A DNA stretch of 64,000 nucleotides from Synechococcus sp. CS-1332 (lineage in GTDB: Bacteria; Cyanobacteriota; Cyanobacteriia; PCC-6307; Cyanobiaceae). The translations under genes were made by a program, and so were the position numbers. Positions 45,529 to 55,543 of the stretch are shown in pieces. The stretch's first letter is position 1; every line of letters begins with the position of its first letter. The notes under the pieces were generated by a model, which ran no database searches, was not told the origin of the DNA, and worked only from the letters and a program-made list of their open reading frames with translations. The DNA lies in NCBI RefSeq assembly GCF_025127995.1, contig NZ_JAHLYP010000056.1, positions 54,015 through 118,014 on the forward strand, written 5' to 3'.

Positions 45529-46824
45529 ATGAAGATCCTCCATACGGTCGAGTCCTATCTGCCGGCCCGCCATGGCATGTCGGAGGTGGTGCGGCAGATC
45601 TCCGAGCGGCTGGTGGCCCGGGGCCATGACGTCACCGTGGCCACCCGCAGCGACCCGGCGCGCACGGGCGACAGCATCGAGGGGGTGAAGGTCAGGGGAT
45701 TCGACGTCCAGGGGAAGAGTGCGGTGGGGGTCTGGGGGGATGTCTCGGGCTACCAGCGTTACCTGCTCGCCTCCGATGCCGATGTGATCGTCAACTTCGC
45801 GGCGCAGCAGTGGGCCACCGACCTGATGCTGCCGCTGCTGCCCCAGCTGAAGGCCCGCAAGGTGTTCGTTCCGACGGGCTTTTCCGCCCTGGGGGATCCC
45901 ACCTTCGCCGCCTATTTCGCCGCCATGGGCGAATGGATGCGCAGCTATGACACCTGCGTCTTCCTCTCCGACTCCTACCGCGACATCGACTTCGCCCGCC
46001 GGGAGGGCGTCGAGCGCATCGCCATCATTCCCAACGGGGCGGCGGCCGAGGAGTTCGTGCGCCCCCGCGACCCTGGCCTGCGGGCCCGGCTCGGGATTTC
46101 CGAGCAGGATCTGCTGATCCTGCATGTCTCCGGCTACCTCTCGGTGGCCAAGGGGCAGGCCGAAGCGCTCGACATCTTCTCCCATTCCCAGTTGCGGCAG
46201 GCCACCCTGCTGCTGGTCAGCCCGGATTTCTCCCAGTCCCTGGCCCGCTCCCTGACGCCGCGCCAGCTGGCCCGGGGCCTCTATCACCTGCTGCGGGGCA
46301 AGGGGCTGCGGGCCCTGGCCTTCCCCACCCAGCTGCAGGTGATGAAGCGGCTCAACCGGCGGCGCAACGCGGCGGCTGGCAGGCAGGTGCTTGGCCATGC
46401 TCTCTCGCGTCACGACACGGTGAGCGCCTTCCTGGAGGCCGACCTGCTGCTGTTCCCCTCCTGGATCGAGTGTTCCCCCCTGGTGCTGTTCGAAGCCGCC
46501 GCTTCCCACACGCCGTTCCTGGTCACGCCGGTGGGCAATGCGGCCGAGATCATCGCCTGGACAGGGGGAGGGCAGCTGTTGCCCGCCCAGTGCAGTGACG
46601 ACCGGGAGGGCAGCATGCGGGCCGATGTGGCCGCCGGGACCCAGCGGCTGGAGGCCCTGGTGGCCGACGCCCCCGCCCGCTCCAGGATGGCCGCCTCTGC
46701 CCACCGGGCCTGGCAGGCCCACTTCACCTGGGAGCGCATCGCCGACCAGTACGAACGGCTGTACCGCTGCCTTCTGGAGGGGGAGGCGATCACTGACCAG
46801 TTCCCTGCCCCGCCCCAGCTCTGA
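45529..46824 (+). CDS. Glycosyltransferase family 4 protein
   Basis: 431 residues. GT-B fold: MKILHTVESYLPARHGMSEVVRQISERL at the start, IIPNGAAAEEFVRP for nucleotide binding, and the ECSPLVLFEAAASHTP E-x7-E retaining motif near residue 306-320. An insert of about 60 residues (SLTPRQLARGLYHLLRGKGLRAL) separates the two halves. Donor and acceptor are unknown. TGATG overlap with the following gene. Confidence 0.9.
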   Translation: MKILHTVESYLPARHGMSEVVRQISERLVARGHDVTVATRSDPARTGDSIEGVKVRGFDVQGKSAVGVWGDVSGYQRYLLASDADVIVNFAAQQWATDLMLPLLPQLKARKVFVPTGFSALGDPTFAAYFAAMGEWMRSYDTCVFLSDSYRDIDFARREGVERIAIIPNGAAAEEFVRPRDPGLRARLGISEQDLLILHVSGYLSVAKGQAEALDIFSHSQLRQATLLLVSPDFSQSLARSLTPRQLARGLYHLLRGKGLRALAFPTQLQVMKRLNRRRNAAAGRQVLGHALSRHDTVSAFLEADLLLFPSWIECSPLVLFEAAASHTPFLVTPVGNAAEIIAWTGGGQLLPAQCSDDREGSMRADVAAGTQRLEALVADAPARSRMAASAHRAWQAHFTWERIADQYERLYRCLLEGEAITDQFPAPPQL

Positions 46825-47726
46825 TGCGCACCCTCACCCTGATCTTTTCCAAGGATCGTCCCTTGCAGTTGCAGGCGACCCTGGCGTCGTTCGCCCTGCA
46901 CTGCCGGGAGGCGGCGCAGACGCCGGTCACGGTGCTCTATCGGACCAGCTCAGAGGCGTTTGCCCAGGGTTACGCCCAGCTGCAGCAGGAGTTCCAGGGC
47001 CGGCTCCTGATCGATTGGGTGGAGGAGCGCTCCTTTCGCCACGATCTACTGGCCTGTCTGCGGCAACCCCCCGCTGCCTCCCGCTGGCGCCGGCTGCTGG
47101 ATCGCCTGCGGCTGCGCTCCTGGCGCGCCAGCTGTGAGCAACTGCTGTTTCTCGTGGACGACAACATCTTCGTGCGGCCCTTTTCGTTCCACGCGATCGT
47201 GGAGGCCCTGGAGCAGCAGCCCTCCGCCATCGGCTTCTCCCTGCGCGTGGGCCGGAACACCACGACGTGTTACTCGATGAGCTGTACTCAGCCGTTGCCG
47301 GAATTCATGCCCGTGGAGGGTGGGCTGCGTTTTCGCTGGGTGGGACAGACCGGCGACTTCGGCTATCCGATCGAGGTGTCCAGTTCCGTCTATCGCCTCG
47401 CCGACCTGATCGGCCTGCTGCGGACGCTCCCCTACACCAACCCCAACCGTCTTGAGCAGGTGCTGTCCTCCTCCAGTTCCCTTTTCGCCTTCAGCAAGCC
47501 TGATCTGCTCTGTTTCGATCGGTCCGTCGCCTTCTGCGCGCCGATCAACAAGGTGCAGACAATCCTCGACAACCGGGCCGGCGAAAACGACGGTTACTCG
47601 AGTGAGTCCCTGCTGGAGCGCTTCTTCGACGGGCAGCGGGTGGATGTCGAGTCCCTGCGGGATTTCGTTCCCCAGGCGGCCCATGTGGAAATCGATCTGC
47701 CCTTGCAAGCCACCCAGGCGCCGTGA
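46824..47726 (+). CDS. Glycosyltransferase-like protein of the SKDRP type
   Basis: 300 residues. It opens with LTLIFSKDRPLQLQATLASF, a motif of a GT2-like family found in cyanobacterial and proteobacterial surface-glycan clusters. LLFLVDDNIFVRPFSF is a likely metal site, but the usual second GT2 motifs are weak. RKN-type nucleotide motifs are not evident. It overlaps both neighbours, so it belongs to the same transcript. Confidence 0.65.
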   Translation: MRTLTLIFSKDRPLQLQATLASFALHCREAAQTPVTVLYRTSSEAFAQGYAQLQQEFQGRLLIDWVEERSFRHDLLACLRQPPAASRWRRLLDRLRLRSWRASCEQLLFLVDDNIFVRPFSFHAIVEALEQQPSAIGFSLRVGRNTTTCYSMSCTQPLPEFMPVEGGLRFRWVGQTGDFGYPIEVSSSVYRLADLIGLLRTLPYTNPNRLEQVLSSSSSLFAFSKPDLLCFDRSVAFCAPINKVQTILDNRAGENDGYSSESLLERFFDGQRVDVESLRDFVPQAAHVEIDLPLQATQAP

Positions 47727-48541
47727 CGGCGCGCGTCGCGACCCTGTTCTGCATGAAGGGGGACACACCGGCGGCCCTGGCCCTGCGGGCCATCCGCAGC
47801 ACGGCCTCCAGTCTGGCCCCCGGAGACCTGCTGTACCTGCGCGTCGATGGGGGCCGGCTCACGGACCCCGAGGTGTTCCGAGCCGCCGCCGCTCCCGCCA
47901 CGCTGGTGCTGCGGGAAGTGGCGGAAGCCCGAGGACTCGCCCACGGCCTCAACCAGCTTCTTGAGGAGGCGCTGCGGGATCCAGGTGTTGCCTTCCTGGC
48001 GCGAATGGATGCCGATGATGAATCCCTTGCCGAACGCATGGCGTGCCAACGCCAGTACATGATCGAGCATGAAGACGTTGACATTCTTGGCACGGCCTGC
48101 CACGAAGTTGATGAGCACGGCGCCTATCTTCAGCTCAAGCGGATGCCCATCAGCCACGCTGCCATTGTGGCCACCTTGCCGCGCAGCAATCCCCTGAATC
48201 ACCCCACGGTGATGCTGCGTCGCCGTGTTTTTGAGTCCGGTCTTCGTTACCGCGAAGATGTGAAACGCACGGAGGACTATCATCTCTGGATCGCGGCAGC
48301 GAGGTCGGGCTTTGTGTTCGCCAACCTGCCGGAACCGCTGCTGAACTTCCAACGTGATTCCGCCTTCTTCCGGCGCCGTGGCGGCTGGCAGCAGGCGTGG
48401 GCGGACCTCCACGTCCGGCTCCGGGCGATGCGGGAGCTTCGGTTGTATTCACCGATGAATCTTCTGTGGGCTTTCGCGGCCTTTGGCCTGCGAATCCTGC
48501 CGGCCAGCCTGCAGAGCTGGCTCTATCGCCGATTGCGGTAG
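47723..48541 (+). CDS. Glycosyltransferase family 2 protein
   Basis: 272 residues from the GTG at 47723, which overlaps the previous stop (GTGA). VATLFCMKGDTPAALALRAIRS opens the fold, FLARMDADDESLAERM is the DxD site, NHPTVMLRRRVF and TEDYHLWIAAARSG follow as in rhamnosyl- and galactosyltransferases. Its 3' end overlaps the 3' end of galE by 19 bases. It is the last plus-strand gene of the island. Confidence 0.87.
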   Translation: MTARVATLFCMKGDTPAALALRAIRSTASSLAPGDLLYLRVDGGRLTDPEVFRAAAAPATLVLREVAEARGLAHGLNQLLEEALRDPGVAFLARMDADDESLAERMACQRQYMIEHEDVDILGTACHEVDEHGAYLQLKRMPISHAAIVATLPRSNPLNHPTVMLRRRVFESGLRYREDVKRTEDYHLWIAAARSGFVFANLPEPLLNFQRDSAFFRRRGGWQQAWADLHVRLRAMRELRLYSPMNLLWAFAAFGLRILPASLQSWLYRRLR

Positions 48542-49620
48542 CCGTTCCGATTCCGCTGTCTCCAGGCCCACCCATCCCGACAGATGTCCTCCAGACTTCG
48601 CCTGGTGGACCAGCCCAGAAGTTGCTTGGCGGCAGAGGAATCGGCCACACTCTCTGCCACATCGCCTGGCCGGCGCGGCGCAAACTCATAGGCCACAGGA
48701 CAGCCGTTGATCCTCTCGAAGGCCTGGATCATTTCGAGCACAGAATGGCCATGGCCACTGCCCAGATTGAGGGTCAGGATCTGTTCGTCGGATGCCAGGA
48801 GCACGTCCAGAGCCTGCCGATGGCCTTCGGCGAGATCCATCACATGGATGAAGTCGCGGATGCCGGTGCCATCGGGTGTGGGCCAGTCGGAGCCGAAGAT
48901 CTGCACGTGGGGGCGGATCCCCATGGCCACCTGTGTGATCAGGGGAAAGAGATTCGAGGGCACCCCATTGGGGTCTTCGCCGATGCAGCCGCTGGGGTGG
49001 GCGCCGACGGGGTTGAAATAGCGCAATCGCGCGATGCGCCAGCGCGGTTCACTCTGGGCGACATCGGCCAGCAGCTGTTCGACAGCCGCTTTGGTCTGAC
49101 CGTAGGGATTGGCCGGCTGAATGCAGGAACTTTCCGGGATCGGCAACGCCTTGGGGAAGCCGTAGAGCGCGGCGGTGCTGCTGAACACGATGGTGCGGCA
49201 GGCGTGCCGGCGCATGGCCTCCAGCAGGCAGCGCGTGCCTTCGACGTTGACATGCCAGTAGCTGAGCGGTTGGTGGATCGAGTCCCCCACAGCTTTGAGG
49301 CCGGCGAAGTGCAGAACGGCCGTGACTTCTGAGCTCTCCCCGGGGCCTCCGCATCGGAACGCCTGATCCAGATCCTCAGAGCTTCTGATATCACCGTTGA
49401 TGAAGATCAGTTGGCTTTCTCCCGTGGCCGAGGTCCACACCTGGTGGCCGCTGGCCTGGCCTGGGCTGAGGTTGCAGAGCTCTGCGACGCGGTGAAGTGC
49501 TTCTACGCTGCTGTTCTGCAGGTTGTCGACAACAACCACGCGATGGCCCGCACCGATCAGGACGAGACAGGTGTGGCTGCCGATGAAGCCGGCTCCTCCA
49601 GTGATCAGGACAGTCGCCAA
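48523..49620 (-). CDS. galE: UDP-glucose 4-epimerase
   Basis: 365 residues from a TTG at 49620. Interconverts UDP-glucose and UDP-galactose. Rossmann TGGAGFIGSHTCLVL, VVVDNLQNSS, SSTAALYG and NPYGQTK with the YxxxK pair, then DYIHVMDLAEGH-like FIHVMDLAEGHRQAL, are the GalE pattern. It follows the sugar transferase gene by 33 bases on the same strand and supplies galactose units for the island's product. Confidence 0.93.
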   Translation of the reverse strand: MATVLITGGAGFIGSHTCLVLIGAGHRVVVVDNLQNSSVEALHRVAELCNLSPGQASGHQVWTSATGESQLIFINGDIRSSEDLDQAFRCGGPGESSEVTAVLHFAGLKAVGDSIHQPLSYWHVNVEGTRCLLEAMRRHACRTIVFSSTAALYGFPKALPIPESSCIQPANPYGQTKAAVEQLLADVAQSEPRWRIARLRYFNPVGAHPSGCIGEDPNGVPSNLFPLITQVAMGIRPHVQIFGSDWPTPDGTGIRDFIHVMDLAEGHRQALDVLLASDEQILTLNLGSGHGHSVLEMIQAFERINGCPVAYEFAPRRPGDVAESVADSSAAKQLLGWSTRRSLEDICRDGWAWRQRNRNGYRNRR

Positions 49621-49653
49621 AGACCGTTGTCATTCATTTCTGATCCTACGAGG

Positions 49654-51051
49654 TCATGGGGCTCTATGCATCGTCTTGAAGTCGGCTCTGGATGGCAGTT
49701 GACAACTGACAGGCTGGGCCCCTCGGGCTCTTGCCAGCAACCGGATTGTCTTGATCAGGATAAGAATATCCAGCATGAGACCGGCATTGCGCAGGTAATA
49801 AAGATCGTAGCTTAGTTTCATCCTGCTGTCTTCAATGCTGGCGCCGTAGGGGTAGCAGACCTGCGCCCATCCGCTGAGGCCGGGCCGCACCCAGTGGCGC
49901 ACGCGATAATGCTGGATCTGTTGTTCGAGAGTGTCTTCAATCTCGGGTCGTTCAGGCCTTGGGCCGATCAGGCTCATTTCACCTTTGAGAACGGCAATCA
50001 GCTGGGGCAGTTCATCGATGCGCAGGCGTCTCAATGTGTTTCCCACCAGGGTGACGCGAGGGTCATTGCGGCTGGCCCAGCGGGCCCCACGCGCCTCCGC
50101 TTCCTGGCACATGGTTCTCAACTTCCAGACCTCAATGGCTTCCCCGTAGAGCCCTGTTCGCTTCTGGCGGTAGAGGATGCCCCCCCCGTCTTCGAAGCGG
50201 ATGGCGATGGCGGCGATCACCAGGATTGGCGCTGTGACCACCAGCAACAGGCTGGCGACAATTAAGTCCCCCAGGCGTTTGAGCCGCCATCCCCAGCGGT
50301 TGGGTTGCAGTTCGAACCCATCCGCCTGCAAGAGCCATCGGCTCGAAAAGAGTTCCGGTGGAACCCGCTGGAGGTGATGCTCGGCCCAGATCACGAGGCT
50401 GCAGACGCTGGCGCCGCGTTCGCGCCGTGCCAGCAACTTCTGCAGCAGGGCATCGTCCAGTTCGGCGGCCTCGCTCACCGCGATGCCATCCACCGTCAGC
50501 AGGATTGTCTCGAAGTCCGATGCGAGCGCCCGGCAGTCGCCGTAGTGCAGCTCCAGCAGTGGCTGTCCGCCGTCACGTTCGAGTTCACGCTGGACCACGT
50601 CCAGCTCGGCGGCCTCCCCAACAAGCATCCAGGCCTGGCGCCGGCTCAGCAGCCGTGTGACGACCAGCTGGGCCGTTCCGGAGGCCAGCGTGACGGCCGC
50701 CAGCAGGGGAAGGATGAAGTTCCGGAACGTCCGCGGATCTTCAACCTTCAGTCCCCAGTTGAGGACAACGACGACGACGGCGAGCACCAGCAGGGCGACA
50801 ACGGCGGTCGCGCCCAGGTGTCGGCGCTGGGAATCCCGCTGCCCCTGGTCGGGCTTGGAGTAGCGCCCCAGCAGGTACGAGACCCCCACCCAGAGTCCGA
50901 CCAGGCCCACGATGGAGCCGGTGACACCGGCCCAGCGGTCGAACCGCTGCAGGAACAGGCTGTTGTAGGTCCCCAGCAGCAGCAGGGTGTCGAACAGGGC
51001 CAGCCCCAGCAGCAGCCGCCGCTGTCTCAGCCAGGGAGTTCGCCACCACAT
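49654..51051 (-). CDS. Undecaprenyl-phosphate sugar-phosphate transferase, WbaP-like
   Basis: 465 residues. An N-terminal half with several membrane helices is followed by a middle cytosolic region and a C-terminal catalytic domain (about 260-465) with KRLGDLIVASLLLVVTAPIL, VWKLRTM, SRNDPRVTLVGNTLRRLRIDELPQL, GEMSLIGPRPERP and RPGLSGWAQV. These are the PgpT/bacterial sugar transferase motifs that load the first sugar-1-phosphate onto the lipid carrier. It begins synthesis of the island's glycan; the sugar (galactose, glucose or other) cannot be told apart by sequence. Confidence 0.9.
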   Translation of the reverse strand: MWWRTPWLRQRRLLLGLALFDTLLLLGTYNSLFLQRFDRWAGVTGSIVGLVGLWVGVSYLLGRYSKPDQGQRDSQRRHLGATAVVALLVLAVVVVVLNWGLKVEDPRTFRNFILPLLAAVTLASGTAQLVVTRLLSRRQAWMLVGEAAELDVVQRELERDGGQPLLELHYGDCRALASDFETILLTVDGIAVSEAAELDDALLQKLLARRERGASVCSLVIWAEHHLQRVPPELFSSRWLLQADGFELQPNRWGWRLKRLGDLIVASLLLVVTAPILVIAAIAIRFEDGGGILYRQKRTGLYGEAIEVWKLRTMCQEAEARGARWASRNDPRVTLVGNTLRRLRIDELPQLIAVLKGEMSLIGPRPERPEIEDTLEQQIQHYRVRHWVRPGLSGWAQVCYPYGASIEDSRMKLSYDLYYLRNAGLMLDILILIKTIRLLARARGAQPVSCQLPSRADFKTMHRAP

Positions 51052-51200
51052 GCCTTGCCGCCGCCGCCACCTGTGGACTTTATGGGTGGTTCCGCCTGGC
51101 GCCCGAGACCTTCGGATTTGGCGTCATCGCCCCCATTTGACCGAGGGGCCCCCCATGGGGCATGCTCATTTCGCCGAGGTTGATCGGCATGGTCCAGCCC

Positions 51201-51218
51201 ATTGCCTCAACAGGCAAT
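51201..51218. promoter_or_regulatory. Perfect stem-loop 20 bases upstream of tRNA-Gly
   Basis: ATTGCCT (51201-51207) pairs with AGGCAAT (51212-51218) around a CAAC loop, ending 20 bases before the tRNA. It lies in the gap (51052-51238) between the divergent WbaP-like and tRNA genes; a second short palindrome is near 51154. Possible operator or leader structure; the role is an inference. Confidence 0.35.
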
Positions 51219-51238
51219 CCTGCGCAGGCCCATCGAGT

Positions 51239-51310
51239 GCGGATGTAGCTCAGTGGTAGAGCATCTCCTTGCCAAGGAGAGGGTCGAGAGTTCGAATCTC
51301 TTCATCCGCT
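51239..51310 (+). tRNA. trnG-GCC: tRNA-Gly (anticodon GCC)
   Basis: 72 bases without an encoded CCA. The acceptor stem GCGGATG pairs with CATCCGC; the D-arm contains AGCTCAGTGGTAGAGC; the anticodon stem-loop CTCCTTGCCAAGGAG has GCC at the anticodon; the T-arm GAGAGTTCGAATCTC is intact; the discriminator is T. Its last nine bases overlap the stop end of the converging GNAT gene. Confidence 0.97.
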
Positions 51311-51766
51311 TGTCTGTTTCAGCATCAGCCGTTGGCTGTCCACCCGGCTGAAGCCAAGCTTTTCGTAGAAGCCCTCCCCCGTGGTGGTCATCAGGTAGAC
51401 GCGTTCGGCTGCGGCCACGGGAGGGCTGGCCAGCAGGTCCTCGACGATCCGGCGGCCGAGCCCCTGGCCCTGGTGGTCTTCGGCCACCACCACGTCCCAG
51501 AGCACGGCGCGAAACACACCGTCGCTGGTGGCCCGCCCGAATCCCACCAGCTCCTTACCCTGCCAGGCGCTCACCACCACCTGGCTGCCGCTGAGCATGC
51601 GCCCCAGCTGGGATCGCTGGCGTCCGGTGGCCCAGAAGCTGTGGCCGTCGAGCAGGGCGCCGAGGGCCGCCAACTGCCAGCGCAGGCGCAGGCACAGGAC
51701 GCCGTGGCGGACCAGCCGGACCGGGGCGGCGGCGGGGTCGGCGGGCCTGGGGGTGGCTGTGCTCAA
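51302..51766 (-). CDS. GNAT-family N-acetyltransferase
   Basis: 154 residues from a TTG at 51766. The acetyl-CoA site reads [21 protein letters not shown], and the end of the fold is [20 protein letters not shown]. The substrate is unknown. The frame is open further upstream, towards secA, but without family support. Its stop codon lies inside the acceptor stem of the converging tRNA-Gly. Confidence 0.78.
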   Translation of the reverse strand: MSTATPRPADPAAAPVRLVRHGVLCLRLRWQLAALGALLDGHSFWATGRQRSQLGRMLSGSQVVVSAWQGKELVGFGRATSDGVFRAVLWDVVVAEDHQGQGLGRRIVEDLLASPPVAAAERVYLMTTTGEGFYEKLGFSRVDSQRLMLKQTSG

Positions 51767-51942
51767 CGGGCCGGTGTGGAGGGCAACAGTTGCAAATCCT
51801 GCTCGGTGGCCGGTGCCGGAGGGTCCTGCGGGTGTGGATCCCCGACGAAAGAGACGCCGAGAACCCTTGCAGCAGCTCGTTTCTTCGCTCTCGGCCACGG
51901 TTTTGCGATGGTAGGGTAAGTAACTACGGACAGGCTTTCTCC

Positions 51943-54777
51943 ATGCTCAAGCTGCTGCTGGGTGATCCCAATGCCCGCAAGCTGAAGCGCTACCAGCCGC
52001 TGGTGTCCGACATCAACCTGCTGGAAGAGGAGATCGAGCCCCTCAGCGACGAGGAGTTGCGGGGCCTGACGGCCGAGTTCCGCCAGAAGCTGGAGAAGCC
52101 TGAGACGGCCGCTCGGCGCAAGGCCCTGCTCGACGAGCTGCTGCCCCAGGCCTTCGCGGTGGTGCGCGAAGCGGGCAAGCGGGTGCTGGGCATGCGCCAC
52201 TTCGATGTGCAGCTGGTCGGTGGCATGGTGCTGCACAACGCCCAGATCGCCGAGATGAAGACCGGCGAGGGCAAGACCCTGGTGGCCACCCTGCCGGCCT
52301 ACCTGAACGCCCTCACCGGCCGAGGCGTCCATGTGGTCACTGTGAACGACTATCTGGCCCGCCGTGACGCCGAGTGGATGGGCCAGATCCACCGCTTCCT
52401 GGGTCTGAGCGTCGGCCTGATCCAGCAGGACATGAGCCCGCCGGAGCGGCGTCGCAATTACGCCTGCGACATCACCTACGCCACCAACTCCGAACTGGGA
52501 TTCGACTACCTGCGCGACAACATGGCGAGCGACATCGCTGAGGTGGTGCAGCGCGAGTTCCAGTACTGCATCATCGACGAGGTGGATTCGATCCTCGTCG
52601 ACGAAGCCCGCACCCCGCTGATCATCTCTGGTCAGATCGAGCGGCCCCAGGAGAAGTACATGCAGGCGGCCCGGATCGCCGGTGAGCTGGTGCGTGCGGC
52701 CGAGATGGGCAAGGACGGCATCGATCCCGAGGGTGACTACGAAGTCGACGAGAAGCAGCGCAACGTCACCCTCACCGACGAGGGCTACCAGAAGGCGGAG
52801 CAGCTGCTCGGCGTCCAGGACCTCTTCAACCCCCAGGACCCCTGGGCCCACTTCATCAACAATGCCCTCAAGGCCAAGGAGCTGTTCGTCAAGGACGTCA
52901 ACTACATCGTGCGCGACTCCGACGCGGTGATCGTCGACGAATTCACCGGTCGGGTGATGCCGGGTCGCCGCTGGAGCGACGGCCTGCACCAGGCGATCGA
53001 GGCCAAGGAGGAGCTGCCGATCCAGCCCGAGACCCAGACACTGGCCAGCATCACCTACCAGAACTTCTTCCTGCTCTACCCCCGGCTGGCGGGCATGACC
53101 GGCACCGCCAAGACTGAAGAAGTGGAGTTCGAGAAGACCTACAAACTCGAGGTTGCCGTGGTGCCCACCAACCGGACCCGTTCCCGCGCCGACTGGCCCG
53201 ATCAGGTCTACAAGACCGAAACGGCGAAATGGCAGGCCGTGGCTTCCGAGACCGCCCAGGTGCACCAGTCCGGCCGTCCGGTGCTGGTGGGCACCACCAG
53301 CGTGGAGAAGTCGGAGCTGCTCTCCACCCTGCTGCAGGAGCAGCAGGTCCCCCACAACCTGCTCAACGCCAAGCCCGAGAACGTGGAGCGGGAGGCCGAG
53401 ATCGTGGCCCAGGCGGGCCGGGCCGGGGCCGTCACCATCGCCACGAACATGGCTGGCCGGGGCACCGACATCATCCTGGGCGGCAACAGCGATTACATGG
53501 CCCGCCTCAAGCTGCGGGAGGTGCTGCTGCCCCGGCTGGTGCGCCCTGAGGAGGGCCACCGACCCCCGGTGCCCCTGCAGCGTTCCACCGAAGCGCCCTC
53601 CGGCTTCGGCGGCGCCGTGGCGCCGAGCTCCAGGCCCGCCTCCGAGGCCAAGGCCATCGGTAACCTCTACCCCTGCAGCCTCTCCGCCGACACCGATTCG
53701 GCCCTCGCCAGCTTCTCCCGTGAACTGGTGGCGGCCTGGGGCGACCGCGCCCTGACCGTGCTGGAACTCGAGGACCGGATCGCCCAGGCGGCTGAGAAGG
53801 CCCCCACTGACGATCCCCAGATCCAGCGCCTGCGGGAGCTGATCGCCCAGGTTCGCGCCGAGTACGACGGGGTGGTCAAGCAGGAGGAGGGCCAGGTGCG
53901 CACCGCCGGAGGCCTGCATGTGATCGGCACCGAGCGCCACGAATCGCGCCGCGTCGACAACCAGCTGCGGGGCCGGGCCGGCCGCCAGGGCGACCCGGGC
54001 AGCACCCGCTTCTTCCTCTCCCTCGAGGACAATCTGCTGCGCATCTTCGGCGGCGACCGGGTGGCGGGCCTGATGAACGCCTTCCGGGTGGAGGAGGACA
54101 TGCCGATCGAATCGGGCATGCTCACCCGCTCTCTGGAGGGGGCCCAGAAGAAGGTGGAGACGTACTACTACGACATGCGCAAGCAGGTGTTCGAGTACGA
54201 CGAGGTGATGAACAACCAACGCAAGGCGGTGTACACCGAGCGGCGTCGGGTGCTGGAGGGCCGGGAGCTCAAGCAGCAGGTGATCGGCTATGGCGAGCGC
54301 ACCATCGACGACATCGTCGAGGCCTACGTGAATCCGGACCTGCCGCCCGAGGAATGGGATCTCACCCGCCTAGTGGAGAAGGTCAAGGAGTTCATCTACC
54401 TGCTGGAGGATCTCTCCCCCGAGCAGGTGAGCGGCCTCTCGATGGAGGAACTCAAGGCCTTCCTGCAGGAGCAGATGCGCAATGCCTACGACATCAAGGA
54501 AGGCCAGATCGAGCAGATGCGGCCGGGCCTGATGCGCGAGGCGGAGCGCTTCTTCATCCTTCAGCAGATCGACACCCTCTGGCGTGAACATCTGCAGGCC
54601 ATGGAAGCCCTGAGGGAGTCGGTGGGTCTGCGCGGCTACGGCCAGAAGGATCCCCTGATCGAATACAAGAACGAGGGCTACGACATGTTCCTGGAGATGA
54701 TGACCCAGATGCGCCGCAACGTGATCTACTCGATGTTCATGTTCCAGCCCCAGGTGCCCCAGGCCGTCACGGCCTGA
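51943..54777 (+). CDS. secA: Preprotein translocase motor subunit SecA
   Basis: 944 residues from the ATG at 51943 ([15 protein letters not shown]). Walker A is [17 protein letters not shown], the DEVD segment [15 protein letters not shown], and the C-terminal scaffold and wing domains are complete. After [14 protein letters not shown] there is an insert of about 100 residues typical of cyanobacterial SecA. The C-terminal zinc motif for SecB binding is absent; the protein ends [10 protein letters not shown], as in other cyanobacteria, which have no SecB. Moves proteins into the thylakoid and plasma membrane Sec channel. The last 11 bases overlap the converging cysE. Confidence 0.97.
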   Translation: MLKLLLGDPNARKLKRYQPLVSDINLLEEEIEPLSDEELRGLTAEFRQKLEKPETAARRKALLDELLPQAFAVVREAGKRVLGMRHFDVQLVGGMVLHNAQIAEMKTGEGKTLVATLPAYLNALTGRGVHVVTVNDYLARRDAEWMGQIHRFLGLSVGLIQQDMSPPERRRNYACDITYATNSELGFDYLRDNMASDIAEVVQREFQYCIIDEVDSILVDEARTPLIISGQIERPQEKYMQAARIAGELVRAAEMGKDGIDPEGDYEVDEKQRNVTLTDEGYQKAEQLLGVQDLFNPQDPWAHFINNALKAKELFVKDVNYIVRDSDAVIVDEFTGRVMPGRRWSDGLHQAIEAKEELPIQPETQTLASITYQNFFLLYPRLAGMTGTAKTEEVEFEKTYKLEVAVVPTNRTRSRADWPDQVYKTETAKWQAVASETAQVHQSGRPVLVGTTSVEKSELLSTLLQEQQVPHNLLNAKPENVEREAEIVAQAGRAGAVTIATNMAGRGTDIILGGNSDYMARLKLREVLLPRLVRPEEGHRPPVPLQRSTEAPSGFGGAVAPSSRPASEAKAIGNLYPCSLSADTDSALASFSRELVAAWGDRALTVLELEDRIAQAAEKAPTDDPQIQRLRELIAQVRAEYDGVVKQEEGQVRTAGGLHVIGTERHESRRVDNQLRGRAGRQGDPGSTRFFLSLEDNLLRIFGGDRVAGLMNAFRVEEDMPIESGMLTRSLEGAQKKVETYYYDMRKQVFEYDEVMNNQRKAVYTERRRVLEGRELKQQVIGYGERTIDDIVEAYVNPDLPPEEWDLTRLVEKVKEFIYLLEDLSPEQVSGLSMEELKAFLQEQMRNAYDIKEGQIEQMRPGLMREAERFFILQQIDTLWREHLQAMEALRESVGLRGYGQKDPLIEYKNEGYDMFLEMMTQMRRNVIYSMFMFQPQVPQAVTA

Positions 54778-55531
54778 GGGGAGTCTCCTCGCTGTTGGCG
54801 GTTTCGCCGAGGAACTCCAGAATCTCCCGATCCTTCAGGTTCTGGGCCTTGCCACCGCAGGGCTCGGTCAGGGGCCTGCCGGCAGCCACCTCCTGCAGGC
54901 AGGCCTGCAGCCGGTTGACGTCGTTCTCCAGGCTGTCGATCCGCTCCATCAGGTTGCGGATCACCGACGCCTCCGCATCCGGCAGGGCGGAGTGGGCCAG
55001 GGGATCGATGCGGGCCCCCGCCTGGTGGATCACCCGGCCGGGTATGCCCACCACAGTGCTGTCGGCCCCCACGTTCCGCAACAGCACTGAGCCGGCGCCG
55101 ATGCGGGTGTTGCTGCCCACGGTGATCGCCCCCAGCACCTTGGCCCCTGCCCCCACCACCACGTTGTCCATCAGGGTGGGGTGGCGCTTGCCGTGCTCCT
55201 TGCCCGTGCCCCCCAGGGTCACGCCCTGATACAGGAGGCAGTTGTCGCCGATGACGCTGGTTTCACCGATCACCACGCCCATGCCGTGGTCGATGAACAC
55301 GCCCCGGCCGATCCGGGCCCCGGGGTGGATCTCCACCCCGGTGAGCAGGCGCCCCAGCTGGCTCAGCATCCGCGGCAGCAGGGGCAGCCCCAGGCGCCAG
55401 AGGCGGTGGCTGACGCGGTGCAGTTCCAGGGCGTGGAAGCCCGGGTAGCAGAGCAGGATCTCCAGGGTGCCCCTGGCCGCCGGATCCCGCTGCCGGATGA
55501 TGGCCAGGTCGGCCCTGATTGCATCGAGCAT
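54767..55531 (-). CDS. cysE: Serine O-acetyltransferase
   Basis: 254 residues. CysE makes O-acetylserine for cysteine synthesis. An N-terminal helical domain ([28 protein letters not shown]) is followed by the left-handed beta-helix of hexapeptide repeats ([40 protein letters not shown]). The catalytic His is in IDHGMG. A C-terminal extension of about 70 residues, partly coiled ([18 protein letters not shown]), is longer than in E. coli. It lies 12 bases after plmA on the same strand. Confidence 0.95.
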   Translation of the reverse strand: MLDAIRADLAIIRQRDPAARGTLEILLCYPGFHALELHRVSHRLWRLGLPLLPRMLSQLGRLLTGVEIHPGARIGRGVFIDHGMGVVIGETSVIGDNCLLYQGVTLGGTGKEHGKRHPTLMDNVVVGAGAKVLGAITVGSNTRIGAGSVLLRNVGADSTVVGIPGRVIHQAGARIDPLAHSALPDAEASVIRNLMERIDSLENDVNRLQACLQEVAAGRPLTEPCGGKAQNLKDREILEFLGETANSEETPLRP

Positions 55532-55543
55532 GGGTTCCGGCCG

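Noticed and set aside
36112..48541. Prophage or transposon as the vehicle of the polysaccharide island
   Set aside because: No integrase, transposase, terminal repeats or tRNA-associated duplication is visible; tRNA-Gly lies beyond the island and is intact without a duplicated 3' end nearby.
54767..54777. The secA-cysE 11-base overlap as an unusual arrangement
   Set aside because: Short convergent overlaps occur repeatedly in this compact genome and have no visible special feature here.
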